A model generated the notes under the pieces. The model searched no databases, was not told the DNA's origin, and worked only from the letters and a program-made list of their open reading frames with translations. A DNA stretch of 64,000 nt, taken from CAYNST01 sp964434105 (GTDB taxonomy: Bacteria; Pseudomonadota; Gammaproteobacteria; Pseudomonadales; Cellvibrionaceae). The position numbers and the translations under genes are program-made. Positions 11,962-20,635 of the stretch are shown piece after piece (position 1 is the stretch's first letter; every line of letters starts with the position of its first letter). The stretch spans positions 1-64,000 of the forward strand of contig CAYSTJ010000022.1 of assembly GCA_964434105.1 (NCBI GenBank), in the 5' to 3' direction.

Positions 11962-13005
11962 ATGCAAATTATCAAGGCAGTTCCGGTTACGGTGATTACC
12001 GGGTTTCTGGGCGTTGGCAAAACCACGGCGATTCTGCATCTGTTAAAGCACAAGCCCACTGACGAACGCTGGGCGGTGCTAGTCAACGAATTTGGTGAAA
12101 TTGGCATCGACGGCAATCTGATAACCGGCGGCAATTTACCGGAGTCCGGCATTTATGTGCGGGAAATTCCGGGCGGCTGCATGTGCTGTGTGGCTGGCGT
12201 GCCGATGCAGGTGGCGCTTAATCTCCTGCTGACGCGCACCAAACCCGATCGCCTGTTAATAGAACCCACCGGTCTCGGGCACCCGCAGGAAGTGCTGGCA
12301 ATACTGGCGGCACCCCATTACCGACATGTCCTGCAACGTCAGGCCACTATTACCCTGGTTGACGCGCGCAAAATCGCCGATTCGCGCTACACGGGTAACA
12401 CGACATTCAATCAGCAATTACAGGTCGCGGATGTGATTGTTGCCAACAAGGCCGACCAGTATGCCGGTCAGGATTTTGCGCGACTGACCAGCTATCTCGC
12501 CGTCAATTCGAGCCTGGCAATCAAACCCCTGATTAAAGTTGAACACGGCGAAATTCCGCTATCACTACTGCAAATGCCGGCGCTAACTGCCCAGGCGCGC
12601 CACCCGCGTGACACCCCATTGTGGCAAGCCCGCACTGTCAATCAGCATACCGAACTGCCCGAAGACCCTGAACTACCCAATTGTGGATACCTGAAAGTCA
12701 CCGGCCAACGAGATGGACTGCACACCGCCGGCTGGCGTTTTCATCCCACATTGGTATTTGACCGACAGCAAATGTTCAACCTTGCCCACCAATTGCCACT
12801 GGAACGGCTCAAAGCCATTTTGATCACCGATGACGGCGTGCTGGCCTACAACCTGGCCGACGGCGTCCTGACCGAAATAACGCTCGACGACGCACTGGAA
12901 AGCCGCGTCGAAATCATCACCGCCAGTGAGGACCACCTGGCGACGTTTGAGAACCGGTTAATGGCGCTGGCGAACGCCAATAGCGACGCTGGCGAACGCC
13001 AATAG
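11962..13005 (+). CDS. COG0523 (CobW/ZigA-like) metal-chaperone GTPase
   Basis: A 347-residue G3E GTPase. The Walker A motif GFLGVGKT lies at residues 14-21, the family's metal-binding CxCC motif appears as GGCMCC (71-76), and the base-specificity motif NKAD is at 162-165. The C-terminal CobW domain follows. Members linked to Zur deliver zinc to client proteins under zinc limitation. It lies 15 bases after zur and is almost certainly cotranscribed with it. The 3' end of the gene runs into a 22-bp tandem repeat, and the stop codon lies inside the second repeat unit, so the C-terminal residues are shaped by the repeat. Confidence 0.9.
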   Translation: MQIIKAVPVTVITGFLGVGKTTAILHLLKHKPTDERWAVLVNEFGEIGIDGNLITGGNLPESGIYVREIPGGCMCCVAGVPMQVALNLLLTRTKPDRLLIEPTGLGHPQEVLAILAAPHYRHVLQRQATITLVDARKIADSRYTGNTTFNQQLQVADVIVANKADQYAGQDFARLTSYLAVNSSLAIKPLIKVEHGEIPLSLLQMPALTAQARHPRDTPLWQARTVNQHTELPEDPELPNCGYLKVTGQRDGLHTAGWRFHPTLVFDRQQMFNLAHQLPLERLKAILITDDGVLAYNLADGVLTEITLDDALESRVEIITASEDHLATFENRLMALANANSDAGERQ

Positions 13006-13047
13006 CGACGCTGGCGAGAGCCAATAGCGACGCTGGCGAGAGCCAAT
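12970..13047 (+). repeat. 22-bp tandem repeat, about 3.5 copies
   Basis: Units begin at 12970, 12992, 13014 and 13036 (the last partial). The first two are identical (starting GCGAACGCCAATAGCGACG), and the third differs at the start (GCGAGAGCC). The array begins inside the GTPase gene and continues past its stop codon, so copy-number change would move the stop. Confidence 0.9.
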
Positions 13048-13104
13048 GACAGCGCCGGCGCGTGAAAAAGCCCTCCGGTCAATGTAAGTCACCGGCATAA
13101 CGGA

Positions 13105-13458
13105 CTATCCGGTCAGCCTGTCCCGAAAAATAAAAAACACCGCCCCCAGCAGACACAAACCCGCCCACAGGTAATCCAGCTTCAGCGGCTCCTTCAAATA
13201 AAATAGCGCAAAGGGAACAAACACTGACAAGGTGATCACCTCCTGAATAATCTTCAACTGTCCCACGGCAAGCACGGTGTAGCCAATACGATTGGCCGGC
13301 ACCTGAAACAGGTACTCCAGCAACGCAACCCCCCAACTCACCAGCGCGGCAATTATCCAGGGCTTATGATTGAGCTCCTTCAGGTGCGCATACCACGCAA
13401 AGGTCATAAACACGTTACTGACAATCAGCAAAGCTACGGTCGTTAATACAGGATGCAT
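13105..13458 (-). CDS. DUF486 / DMT-family small membrane protein
   Basis: A 117-residue integral membrane protein with four hydrophobic segments (about residues 5-23, 33-50, 60-85 and 93-113). The sequence matches the DUF486 (COG3169) group of the drug/metabolite transporter superfamily, with WYAHLKELNHKPW and KIIQEVITLSVF as characteristic stretches. The length is usual for the family. The substrate is unknown. It stands alone on the minus strand at the left edge of the defence island. Confidence 0.85.
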   Translation of the reverse strand: MHPVLTTVALLIVSNVFMTFAWYAHLKELNHKPWIIAALVSWGVALLEYLFQVPANRIGYTVLAVGQLKIIQEVITLSVFVPFALFYLKEPLKLDYLWAGLCLLGAVFFIFRDRLTG

Positions 13459-14026
13459 GGGCCGGACTCTTATTCAAAAGAAAAGCTGGATGCATATTGT
13501 ACAAATATTCACCTTGAAAGGGCTGGGCGGTGAACTAATGCACTGTTTATCCCGCGTCTGCGGGAAACACGCCAGCATAGGCGTCTACTCAAAATTCTCT
13601 CTAAATAATGGGCCGCGGCAAATAATCGCGGTTTTTGGTCGGCGCTTACATCAGAAACTCAATACACCCCGGGAAAGTAAAGTTCCATACAGCGCCTCAA
13701 GCTGTAGCTGTTTCACGCGAGGAAATAAGTTTTTGTTTAGCGCATCTACAAAGTCAGATGATAAACGAAAATAACTAAGCCCAATGTCTTGTTCGTTTAT
13801 ATGTTTGGTAGAGTAAATGCTTAAAATATAGGTCTAATGACGCAGCTAAAGCTAAAGCTAAAGCTAAAGCTAAAGTTACTCTGCATTAAAACTTGCATCA
13901 CGCAGTCGCCGTTTTATTTGCTTATCAAGTTTTCGATTCAAGCCTCTCAATTAATCTTGGTAGTAATGAATACGCCAGCCTCAATATTTTTATCCGACGC
14001 ACAGCCATACCAGTCCCATTTTCTCG
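13459..14026. other. AT-richer intergenic region, left edge of the defence island
   Basis: About 570 bases with no convincing gene. It is richer in A and T than the flanking host genes and contains the GCTAAA repeat. The open frame at 13837-14085 is rejected because it is only the repeat translated into a Lys/Leu string and then antisense to drmC. No tRNA, integrase or clear direct-repeat boundary is seen. Confidence 0.5.
13845..13874 (+). repeat. hexanucleotide repeat (GCTAAA)x5
   Basis: Five perfect tandem copies of GCTAAA in the intergenic space downstream of the defence operon. It is a simple-sequence tract likely to vary in copy number. Confidence 0.95.
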
Positions 14027-14788
14027 CTAGATTCTGCTCACCACATTCATTGCTACCAACGCCTCAAGGTGATTCTTCAGTGTAACGGGGATTACACCGC
14101 CTTCAATAATCACTCCTGCCTCCATGTTCTTCTCCATGGCGTGGCCGGTGAGATTAGCGCTGGTTATAAAGCATATTCGTTCGTCAGCAACTGCTACTTT
14201 CGCATGGACACGGCCATCGGCAAATGAGTCAGCTTTTTCATGCCATGCAAATAATCTTGCGGCAGGGACTAGAGTCTTCATCTTGCCGATCGCATCAAAT
14301 GAGATACTGCCGCCGTGATCCTGGGATAGCTCAAGGATCATTGATATGACCACACCACGATCATTTGCTGCATTCAGGGCTTTTACGATTGTGGATACAT
14401 CGTAGGCCACGAAACTAGTGATAAACAAAGAATGCTCAGCGGAATTGATGACCTGCAGCAGAGCCTGTTCTGTTCGGCGCGCCGATACAAAAGGTGTCGT
14501 CGGGCCAGTCCACACGAGCTCTGAGGATTGCTCAGTAATGGCTTTGGTGTAGACATGGCCGGCTGAAAGAAGCATTGATGCCAGCTCATCCGAACTTACC
14601 TCCGTTTTTTTCCAAGCCATAGCAAGCTGCTCGACCACCGCACTGGCAACTGGAGTTCCAACCACTCCGGGTAATGTGCTTGCGGCCTTACCGGCTTCGG
14701 TTCGACGAATACGAGCAGCGATCGCTTGCACCTTTTCCGGCGAAACCAGAGAGACTAGGGCGGTAATGGCATCCAGGAGTTCATCCAT
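14027..14788 (-). CDS. drmC: DrmC, phospholipase D-like DISARM protein
   Basis: A 253-residue protein of the phospholipase D superfamily. The C-terminal half carries the PLD half-motif as HAKVAVADERICFITSANLT (H-x-K followed by D and S-N). Only one HxK motif is visible, so an active site would need a dimer, as in PLD nucleases. Together with DrmA and DrmB this forms the core triplet of DISARM systems. The ATG at 14788 is chosen because it lies one base after the drmB stop with an AAGG upstream. A GTG at 14821 would add 11 residues and overlap drmB. It is the last gene of the operon. In studied DISARM systems DrmC is not always essential. Confidence 0.88.
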   Translation of the reverse strand: MDELLDAITALVSLVSPEKVQAIAARIRRTEAGKAASTLPGVVGTPVASAVVEQLAMAWKKTEVSSDELASMLLSAGHVYTKAITEQSSELVWTGPTTPFVSARRTEQALLQVINSAEHSLFITSFVAYDVSTIVKALNAANDRGVVISMILELSQDHGGSISFDAIGKMKTLVPAARLFAWHEKADSFADGRVHAKVAVADERICFITSANLTGHAMEKNMEAGVIIEGGVIPVTLKNHLEALVAMNVVSRI

Positions 14789-14789
14789 G

Positions 14790-16649
14790 TCAGAAGCCTT
14801 GGAAGAAAGCAGCGTCTGCACGCTCTAGGGTTGTAACCAGCAATGACCGATCCAGATAGCGGTTACCTCGCTCACAAGAGGTCTCCGCAACCAAGCTGCA
14901 GGCATGGCAGGCTGCGCCATGCAGCGAGCGATCCTTTTCGGGGTCATGCTCTGCACAAAGTGGATCAGATGAACAGATTCTTGACCGATTCAAAGCCTGT
15001 TCCAACAACCGGCCAAGGTTTTCTGGTTTACCAAGATCTACGAGGCCTCCCAAAGTGCCATCAGAATCAGCGGCAGCCGTATAAATCAGAATACCTGCCT
15101 GCTGACTTTCCCCCGATGTATCGGCATAAATTCGCTCACGAATACTCGCTGCGTTATATCCACATTCCAAAGCCAATTCACGGATCAGGAGATGGGATAG
15201 AGTGTGTAACATCGCATATCGAATACCTGGGTAACCTTCACTGGGATCTAGATGGCGAGAGTTGCGCCAACCGGTATGCCCACCTCGAAGCATCTTGTCG
15301 ACCTTCTTCACGCCGTCCAATGCCTCCCATTTGACGAGTGCAGTTTCATCAAACTGAATAAAAATTCCTTCTCCATGAACCTGGCTAGCAGGAACCCAGT
15401 CTGGCTGACTGCGTGAAAGGCTTGCCATTTGTGGTCGCTCATTCGGATCGCCAGACTCTTCAGGCGCTTCGACTCTAGTGAAGCCCAGCAACGCATTCAC
15501 TTCTCGTAGACGCTCTAAAAGCAAAACTCGGCTGATATAGCTTTCCAGCCCTACTGGAGTGCCTACTTTTTTACTCATAAAGTGCGGATAGTCTGTGGGT
15601 GGGTTTTCTTCAGTCAGCACATCCCATTCTGGCCCTTTAATATCAGCTTCTCCGACAACCTCTTGCCCACCACCTGACCGCTGGGCTTCAATAGCTGCCC
15701 AGATAGCGGAAGCCTCATATTTATCTATTCCAGGCAACGCCCCAGTTTTTTTCAAGGTTTTCACTGTCAGCGCTACTTCGGCTTCCGATTCAAGGTCGTC
15801 AAAGAAATCCCAACCATCCTGAATCAGCTGACTGAGCGGGTCCTTAGTCTGTGGAATTGCGAGCGCCGAAAGGGTGATCGGAAACCAACTATTTGTGGCT
15901 CCAAGCAAGACACCCCGAGCCTCCTCATCGCATTCATGGTCAAAGTGATCTAAATGCGGGTGCCGTCCTCGGCAGGCTGGTAGGTTCTCTTTTCCAGCTT
16001 TGCCAAATGCGTGCGCCATGCTTCTGGATGCCCCGCAGGCATCACACTTCACCCACAGGTTTTCAGTTTGTAGAGAAGCCCCGCTTTCGAAGAAACGCAA
16101 TGTGCCCTTACACGAACTGTTACCACCATGGACGAAGTAGTGCCAAGGGAAGTCATCAAGATGGCCGTCGCGACAGGCAAGCAGGAAACGTGCGGGTACA
16201 GCATCTGCACCCTTGGCGGGTTGATCTCCCTTTGATCCCCGACAGCCTTTATGTACGAAGCGCGTTCGCTCAGGTCTAAAGCGATTTTCTTTTATCTCGA
16301 ATAACCCGGCGTCAAAGGGCGACAGCAGACCACACTTCACACAGCGCATCCATCGAGGAAAGGGCCGAACTGGAACACCGATATTGGCCTCTGCAGACCA
16401 GACATCGACCAGCTCACTTTTCTGGAATGGAGGCATCCGTAAGCTTTCAACCTGAGTCCCCAAAACTTTTCGGACTGCAGCTAATAAACGTGCCTCTTGA
16501 ATGGGTTGGCAACGATCCTTTTCCCATCTATCGATTCCAAGAGTTACCACGGACAAACTTGGTAAATCGATCAATGCGCCTGGGCCATAAGTCCACAGTA
16601 ATTGACTTGGTCGAACCTCGCCGACTGGTGTTTTATTATTAACGATCAT
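14790..16649 (-). CDS. drmB: DrmB, DUF1998 DISARM protein
   Basis: A 619-residue protein. Two zinc-ribbon-like CxxC pairs lie in the N-terminal third (CVKC near residue 102 and CDAC near residue 200). The C-terminal DUF1998 region contains YAMLHTLSHLLIRELALECG followed by a cysteine-rich block (CSSDPLC, then GAACHACS and SCERGNR). DrmB works with the DrmA helicase as the DISARM core complex that recognises and blocks incoming DNA. It starts 2 bases after the drmA stop, so the two are translationally coupled. Confidence 0.92.
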   Translation of the reverse strand: MIVNNKTPVGEVRPSQLLWTYGPGALIDLPSLSVVTLGIDRWEKDRCQPIQEARLLAAVRKVLGTQVESLRMPPFQKSELVDVWSAEANIGVPVRPFPRWMRCVKCGLLSPFDAGLFEIKENRFRPERTRFVHKGCRGSKGDQPAKGADAVPARFLLACRDGHLDDFPWHYFVHGGNSSCKGTLRFFESGASLQTENLWVKCDACGASRSMAHAFGKAGKENLPACRGRHPHLDHFDHECDEEARGVLLGATNSWFPITLSALAIPQTKDPLSQLIQDGWDFFDDLESEAEVALTVKTLKKTGALPGIDKYEASAIWAAIEAQRSGGGQEVVGEADIKGPEWDVLTEENPPTDYPHFMSKKVGTPVGLESYISRVLLLERLREVNALLGFTRVEAPEESGDPNERPQMASLSRSQPDWVPASQVHGEGIFIQFDETALVKWEALDGVKKVDKMLRGGHTGWRNSRHLDPSEGYPGIRYAMLHTLSHLLIRELALECGYNAASIRERIYADTSGESQQAGILIYTAAADSDGTLGGLVDLGKPENLGRLLEQALNRSRICSSDPLCAEHDPEKDRSLHGAACHACSLVAETSCERGNRYLDRSLLVTTLERADAAFFQGF

Positions 16650-16651
16650 GT

Positions 16652-19600
16652 TTAATCCTCATCCTGTGTGGCGGGACGAGGCTTCCAATCGTGATCGTCC
16701 GTAATATGGCTTGTATTCATAATCAGGCGCACGCCGGGCTCAACCTCCCGCATCGACATCGGCACCGTCCAGTTATCCCAAGCTTGAACACCTGGGCTCT
16801 TGATCAAAGCCACCGTCTTGTCTTTTTCTGGGCCTCGTTTTTCATAAGCTAGAATCCTACCGCCCTTGCTAACTTCTTTCGCCCACTCATCAGCGCGCTC
16901 TTTCAGCTCTGTCTCGGCGAGCTGCTTTCGAGAATTATCTTCGGCGACGTTCCCCGCGCGATTTGCCAACACTTTGATGGCATCGACCATCTCAGTTTGA
17001 TTGGACATGCTCAATTTACCCGCGCCTTCATTCGGGCTAAATTCGTCGTTCTCAAGGCGCATCAGACTCAACAGCGAACCTGTTAGCCCTCGATCCATTG
17101 CGCGTGGCGAGAATGGCGTTACCGATTGCGCCTCGACATGCTTGTAGAACGTGGCGTGGTAGTGCTCGAAGGTCTCGTAATGGGAAAGATCCCGTGGTCG
17201 CGCCCAAGTGAGTACAGTGCAAACCAAACCAGGGAAAGAACGACCGACGCGGCTGGTTGCCTGAATATACTCAGCTGTTCCTTTTGGCTGCCCGTTCACC
17301 GCCATCAGTCCGAGTCGATTCACATCAACCCCCACGGACAACATATTGGTTGCCAGAACCACATCAATGGCCCGCGTGTCACCTTCCTGCCAGTGGGTGA
17401 CATACTTGCCGGCAGCGGCGTCGAACTCGGACTTGAACTTGACCTCCAGATTGTCGAGATACTTAGGAATATCCTGACTCGATACCCGAGACGTCAGCTC
17501 GCGAATGTTGCTGATGCTGCGTTGTGCCAGCGCGGGCCGCTCCACCATGCTCATCTGCACACGGTAGGAACGTGTCTGCACATCGTCCTCTGCCAGCCGC
17601 TTCATCCCGCCCAACTCACGCAGGGAATTGAAGTAGCCAACCATGGTCATGTACGGGTCAGCAGGTTCACCGAAGTGATCAAACAGCTCCTGTGCTGCTG
17701 TCAGGAACGCGGTATAGACGCGGATCAGCATCGCGGGGCGAGAGCTACCGGGCGAGCACACGCCAAGGTAACGCCGCCCCGGTTTTTCTTCGATCGGACG
17801 TTGCACCGAGAAGAAGTTGTCTTCCACGTCCAGTCCATGCGGTGGGAACACCGAAACGCGACGCATGAAGACGTTGTTCACTTGCTCCTTGGCTTTACGC
17901 ACCGTCGCAGTGGAGGCAATGATCTTCGGTTTGACCGTCTTGCCATTGAGCGTCCAGCCGCACAATTCATCCACGGCGGTCTCATACAAGCCCACCATGG
18001 TGCCCAGCGGCCCACTGATCAGGTGGAACTCGTCCTGAATGATCAGGTCAGGAGGACGTATCGGATTAATGGCCTTTACCTTCGAGGAAGGAAGCCCCTT
18101 GCTAGCTTGGTGATTGCCATTGCAATCGGCACCCTGCCAAAGCAGGCCGTGGCGCTCACATTCCTGACTCACGCGACCAAACAGTGTGCGTACCTGGCCA
18201 CGCCACGCCATCATGGCAAACTTATCCACGGTCGCGATCATCATCGTAGGAGGTCTGTGGTACATCTCCTCATCCACGACCAGCACTGGAATCCCCGGAT
18301 GAGCTTGCTTACTGGATTTTCCTTTCGAAAACTCACAGCGACCTTTCTTGTCGCCGCAGTACGTGATAGTTCGATTAACGGGCCTATCAGCTTCAACGTC
18401 CTTACCTGGATCAACCAGAGAACCACACCAAGGGCAGCTAGTTAGTTGAGAAGGTGAGGCTAGGCCAGCTTTATTTTTGGTAGAATCTCTCTGCGCAAGG
18501 ATCGCCTGGTGACTATCTTCAGTCGTTCCGGGTGTGACCTTGTTTCCCACCCAAAGACCAATAGTAAAGGGCTCTGTACCTAGCGAATTGTCGCCTTTCG
18601 CCAGCGCCTCTCGGCGTAGTACCTCCATTGCGCAAATCAATGCTGTCGCACGCTGGAACTGCTGAAGAGTTAGCAGCCGAAGCGTGTAACGCATGATTAC
18701 TGCCAGTCCCCGCGTACTATCGTAACCACCCAGATTACCCTGCATACGTCGGACGGCCATGGTGAAAGCTGCAACGCCCAAATAAGCTTCCGTTTTACCA
18801 CCACCAGTGGGGAACCACAGCAAATCGGCATAGGCTTCAACGGGCTGAACTCGATCTGGGTGACTCGGGTCTGCCAGCGATGGAATGGAAAGCAGCAGAA
18901 ACGCCAACTGGAAAGGACGCCAACTTCGATTTTTAAGCACGTCGAACTGATCAATGGTGACTTCTTCACCTCGGCGCATCGCCAGCGCATATTGACTACG
19001 CACGCGTTGCGTCGCCATGGCTTGGTTGGCGAACCGGAATGCCGCCAGCGCTTTTTCATTTTTCTTCAACGTATCAATACCTTGCTGCAGGCGCGCATGA
19101 ATCTCCTGGCAACGGTCCATCGCTTGTTGCGTTTGGGTGTCGTAGCCAGTGATTTCGGAACCTACCCTAGCGCGCTGTTCATCTATCCACGCGGCGTAGT
19201 CCTTGGTTAGCATACTCAAGGCGTCTACCAGGGGATCGATTTCCAATGTCGCTAGGCGTTGCATATCCAGCAGGCCGCTGCTAACCATCTCGCGCATCGC
19301 CGGGCGATCGCTCGGATCAAGGCCCGGCGTTTCTGTCACCTGCACTTCGTACTGTGGCATCACCGTAGTGCGCACCTCGGTGGCCAATGTCACATCGTCT
19401 GAGGTTTCTGCATGAACAGCAACGCCATGTCCCACGGCAAATTCAACGCGGTTGCGGTAGATCATCTCCAGCGCTTCACGTTCTGGGTCCATACCGTCGG
19501 CATCTAGCACCGGCCGACGCCTGAAGATGGCGTGCTTTACGGCATCTTTTTCAGAGCGAACAATGAGTTCTGGCTGGAATACCCACGCGGTATCGCGGTT

Positions 19601-20635
19601 GGTATCTGGCTCTTCCTGGGCATTCACAAGGAACAAGGTAACCAGCCTATCGCCATTGGCGTTCTTGGCTCGCACAGAACCTTGCACCCGAACTTCAGGA
19701 AACTCTTTGTCAGGTGCCTGATGCGAAATTACACCTTCAGTCAACGGCAGTATGATTTTGCCGCCACAGGGGATGCGTTGCCAAACCTTGGCCTTCTGGC
19801 CATTAGATTTAAGCAGCTCATGCTCCCCGTTGGGAACACGCTCATACCGCCCCCAGCATGCATCAACCTCGATGTGCTCAACGTCACCATCAACACAAAA
19901 AGTAAAACCCAAACTACTGGGCACCAGCGATTGGTTACTGGCGGCATCAATCTCGTCACCTGAATCAGACTCTGGCTCCACACGACCGGTGGCCGTTCCA
20001 AACTCTGCACCCGGTTCGTGCCGCCCCGGAGCCTTTGCCTCAATGGGCTCTTCTGCGTCTTCGTTGGCTAATGGCCCGTCCAGCCCCTCAATACCGCCCT
20101 GAGCAGCCTCACGCGGGGCGAGCTTGCCAACCAAATAACGGTCACGCACACCCATATCTACAATACGTTCATTGGGGCCACCAGCTGGGCCGAGCAAGTC
20201 GTCCATCACCGCCAGTTGCAGCAGCTCGCGGATATAGGCTTGATCCTCAATGGTCGGCACTTCGGCGATGGTTTTGTGCAATGCCTTGGGTAGTGACTCC
20301 AAAAAATCTGTCCATTGAATACGGCCTACGCATCCGGTAGATGGCAGAGTAAGCGACGTTAAGCCAATCGAAACCGCTGGATCAACCAACAGCAAACGGT
20401 CGAAATAAATCGTAGTAGTGTCAAGGTCAGAACGTACTCGCAGTACCCGACCGACACGCGTGATATGCCCAGCTGTGTTTAGAATTAACACCCAATCGTC
20501 ATTCACGATGGATTGATACAGTGAATGTTCGCCCTTTAGTTGCAGCGTGTAGCGTGCCAGCGCGGGATCGGCAACAAGGCCGTTATCTATTGCGATCCAT
20601 GCATTGGCTGCATTATTTGAAGACAAATTAGTCAT
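16652..20635 (-). CDS. drmA: DrmA, DISARM core helicase
   Basis: A 1327-residue superfamily 2 helicase. The Walker A motif is WFPTGGGKTEAYLG at about residue 600, and the Walker B is the unusual DEFH (IIQDEFHLISG, about residue 865). The late helicase motifs lie at about 1100-1140 (NMLSVGVDVNRLGL, then QATSRVGR). The N-terminal 550 residues are family-specific. The open frame extends 56 codons upstream, but the ATG at 20635 overlaps the end of the preceding gene by 8 bases (ATGACTAA), which fits the coupling seen through the operon. DrmA with DrmB is the DISARM core. It is known to bind DNA and to be needed for defence. Confidence 0.92.
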   Translation of the reverse strand: MTNLSSNNAANAWIAIDNGLVADPALARYTLQLKGEHSLYQSIVNDDWVLILNTAGHITRVGRVLRVRSDLDTTTIYFDRLLLVDPAVSIGLTSLTLPSTGCVGRIQWTDFLESLPKALHKTIAEVPTIEDQAYIRELLQLAVMDDLLGPAGGPNERIVDMGVRDRYLVGKLAPREAAQGGIEGLDGPLANEDAEEPIEAKAPGRHEPGAEFGTATGRVEPESDSGDEIDAASNQSLVPSSLGFTFCVDGDVEHIEVDACWGRYERVPNGEHELLKSNGQKAKVWQRIPCGGKIILPLTEGVISHQAPDKEFPEVRVQGSVRAKNANGDRLVTLFLVNAQEEPDTNRDTAWVFQPELIVRSEKDAVKHAIFRRRPVLDADGMDPEREALEMIYRNRVEFAVGHGVAVHAETSDDVTLATEVRTTVMPQYEVQVTETPGLDPSDRPAMREMVSSGLLDMQRLATLEIDPLVDALSMLTKDYAAWIDEQRARVGSEITGYDTQTQQAMDRCQEIHARLQQGIDTLKKNEKALAAFRFANQAMATQRVRSQYALAMRRGEEVTIDQFDVLKNRSWRPFQLAFLLLSIPSLADPSHPDRVQPVEAYADLLWFPTGGGKTEAYLGVAAFTMAVRRMQGNLGGYDSTRGLAVIMRYTLRLLTLQQFQRATALICAMEVLRREALAKGDNSLGTEPFTIGLWVGNKVTPGTTEDSHQAILAQRDSTKNKAGLASPSQLTSCPWCGSLVDPGKDVEADRPVNRTITYCGDKKGRCEFSKGKSSKQAHPGIPVLVVDEEMYHRPPTMMIATVDKFAMMAWRGQVRTLFGRVSQECERHGLLWQGADCNGNHQASKGLPSSKVKAINPIRPPDLIIQDEFHLISGPLGTMVGLYETAVDELCGWTLNGKTVKPKIIASTATVRKAKEQVNNVFMRRVSVFPPHGLDVEDNFFSVQRPIEEKPGRRYLGVCSPGSSRPAMLIRVYTAFLTAAQELFDHFGEPADPYMTMVGYFNSLRELGGMKRLAEDDVQTRSYRVQMSMVERPALAQRSISNIRELTSRVSSQDIPKYLDNLEVKFKSEFDAAAGKYVTHWQEGDTRAIDVVLATNMLSVGVDVNRLGLMAVNGQPKGTAEYIQATSRVGRSFPGLVCTVLTWARPRDLSHYETFEHYHATFYKHVEAQSVTPFSPRAMDRGLTGSLLSLMRLENDEFSPNEGAGKLSMSNQTEMVDAIKVLANRAGNVAEDNSRKQLAETELKERADEWAKEVSKGGRILAYEKRGPEKDKTVALIKSPGVQAWDNWTVPMSMREVEPGVRLIMNTSHITDDHDWKPRPATQDED

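Noticed and set aside
13837..14085. Open frame starting with a Lys/Leu repeat
   Set aside because: The start is the translated GCTAAA tract and the end is antisense to drmC; no ribosome-binding site.
17126..18445. Long plus-strand open frame (439 codons)
   Set aside because: It is antisense to drmA, whose helicase motifs are clear on the other strand; the translated product is His/Arg-rich without motifs.
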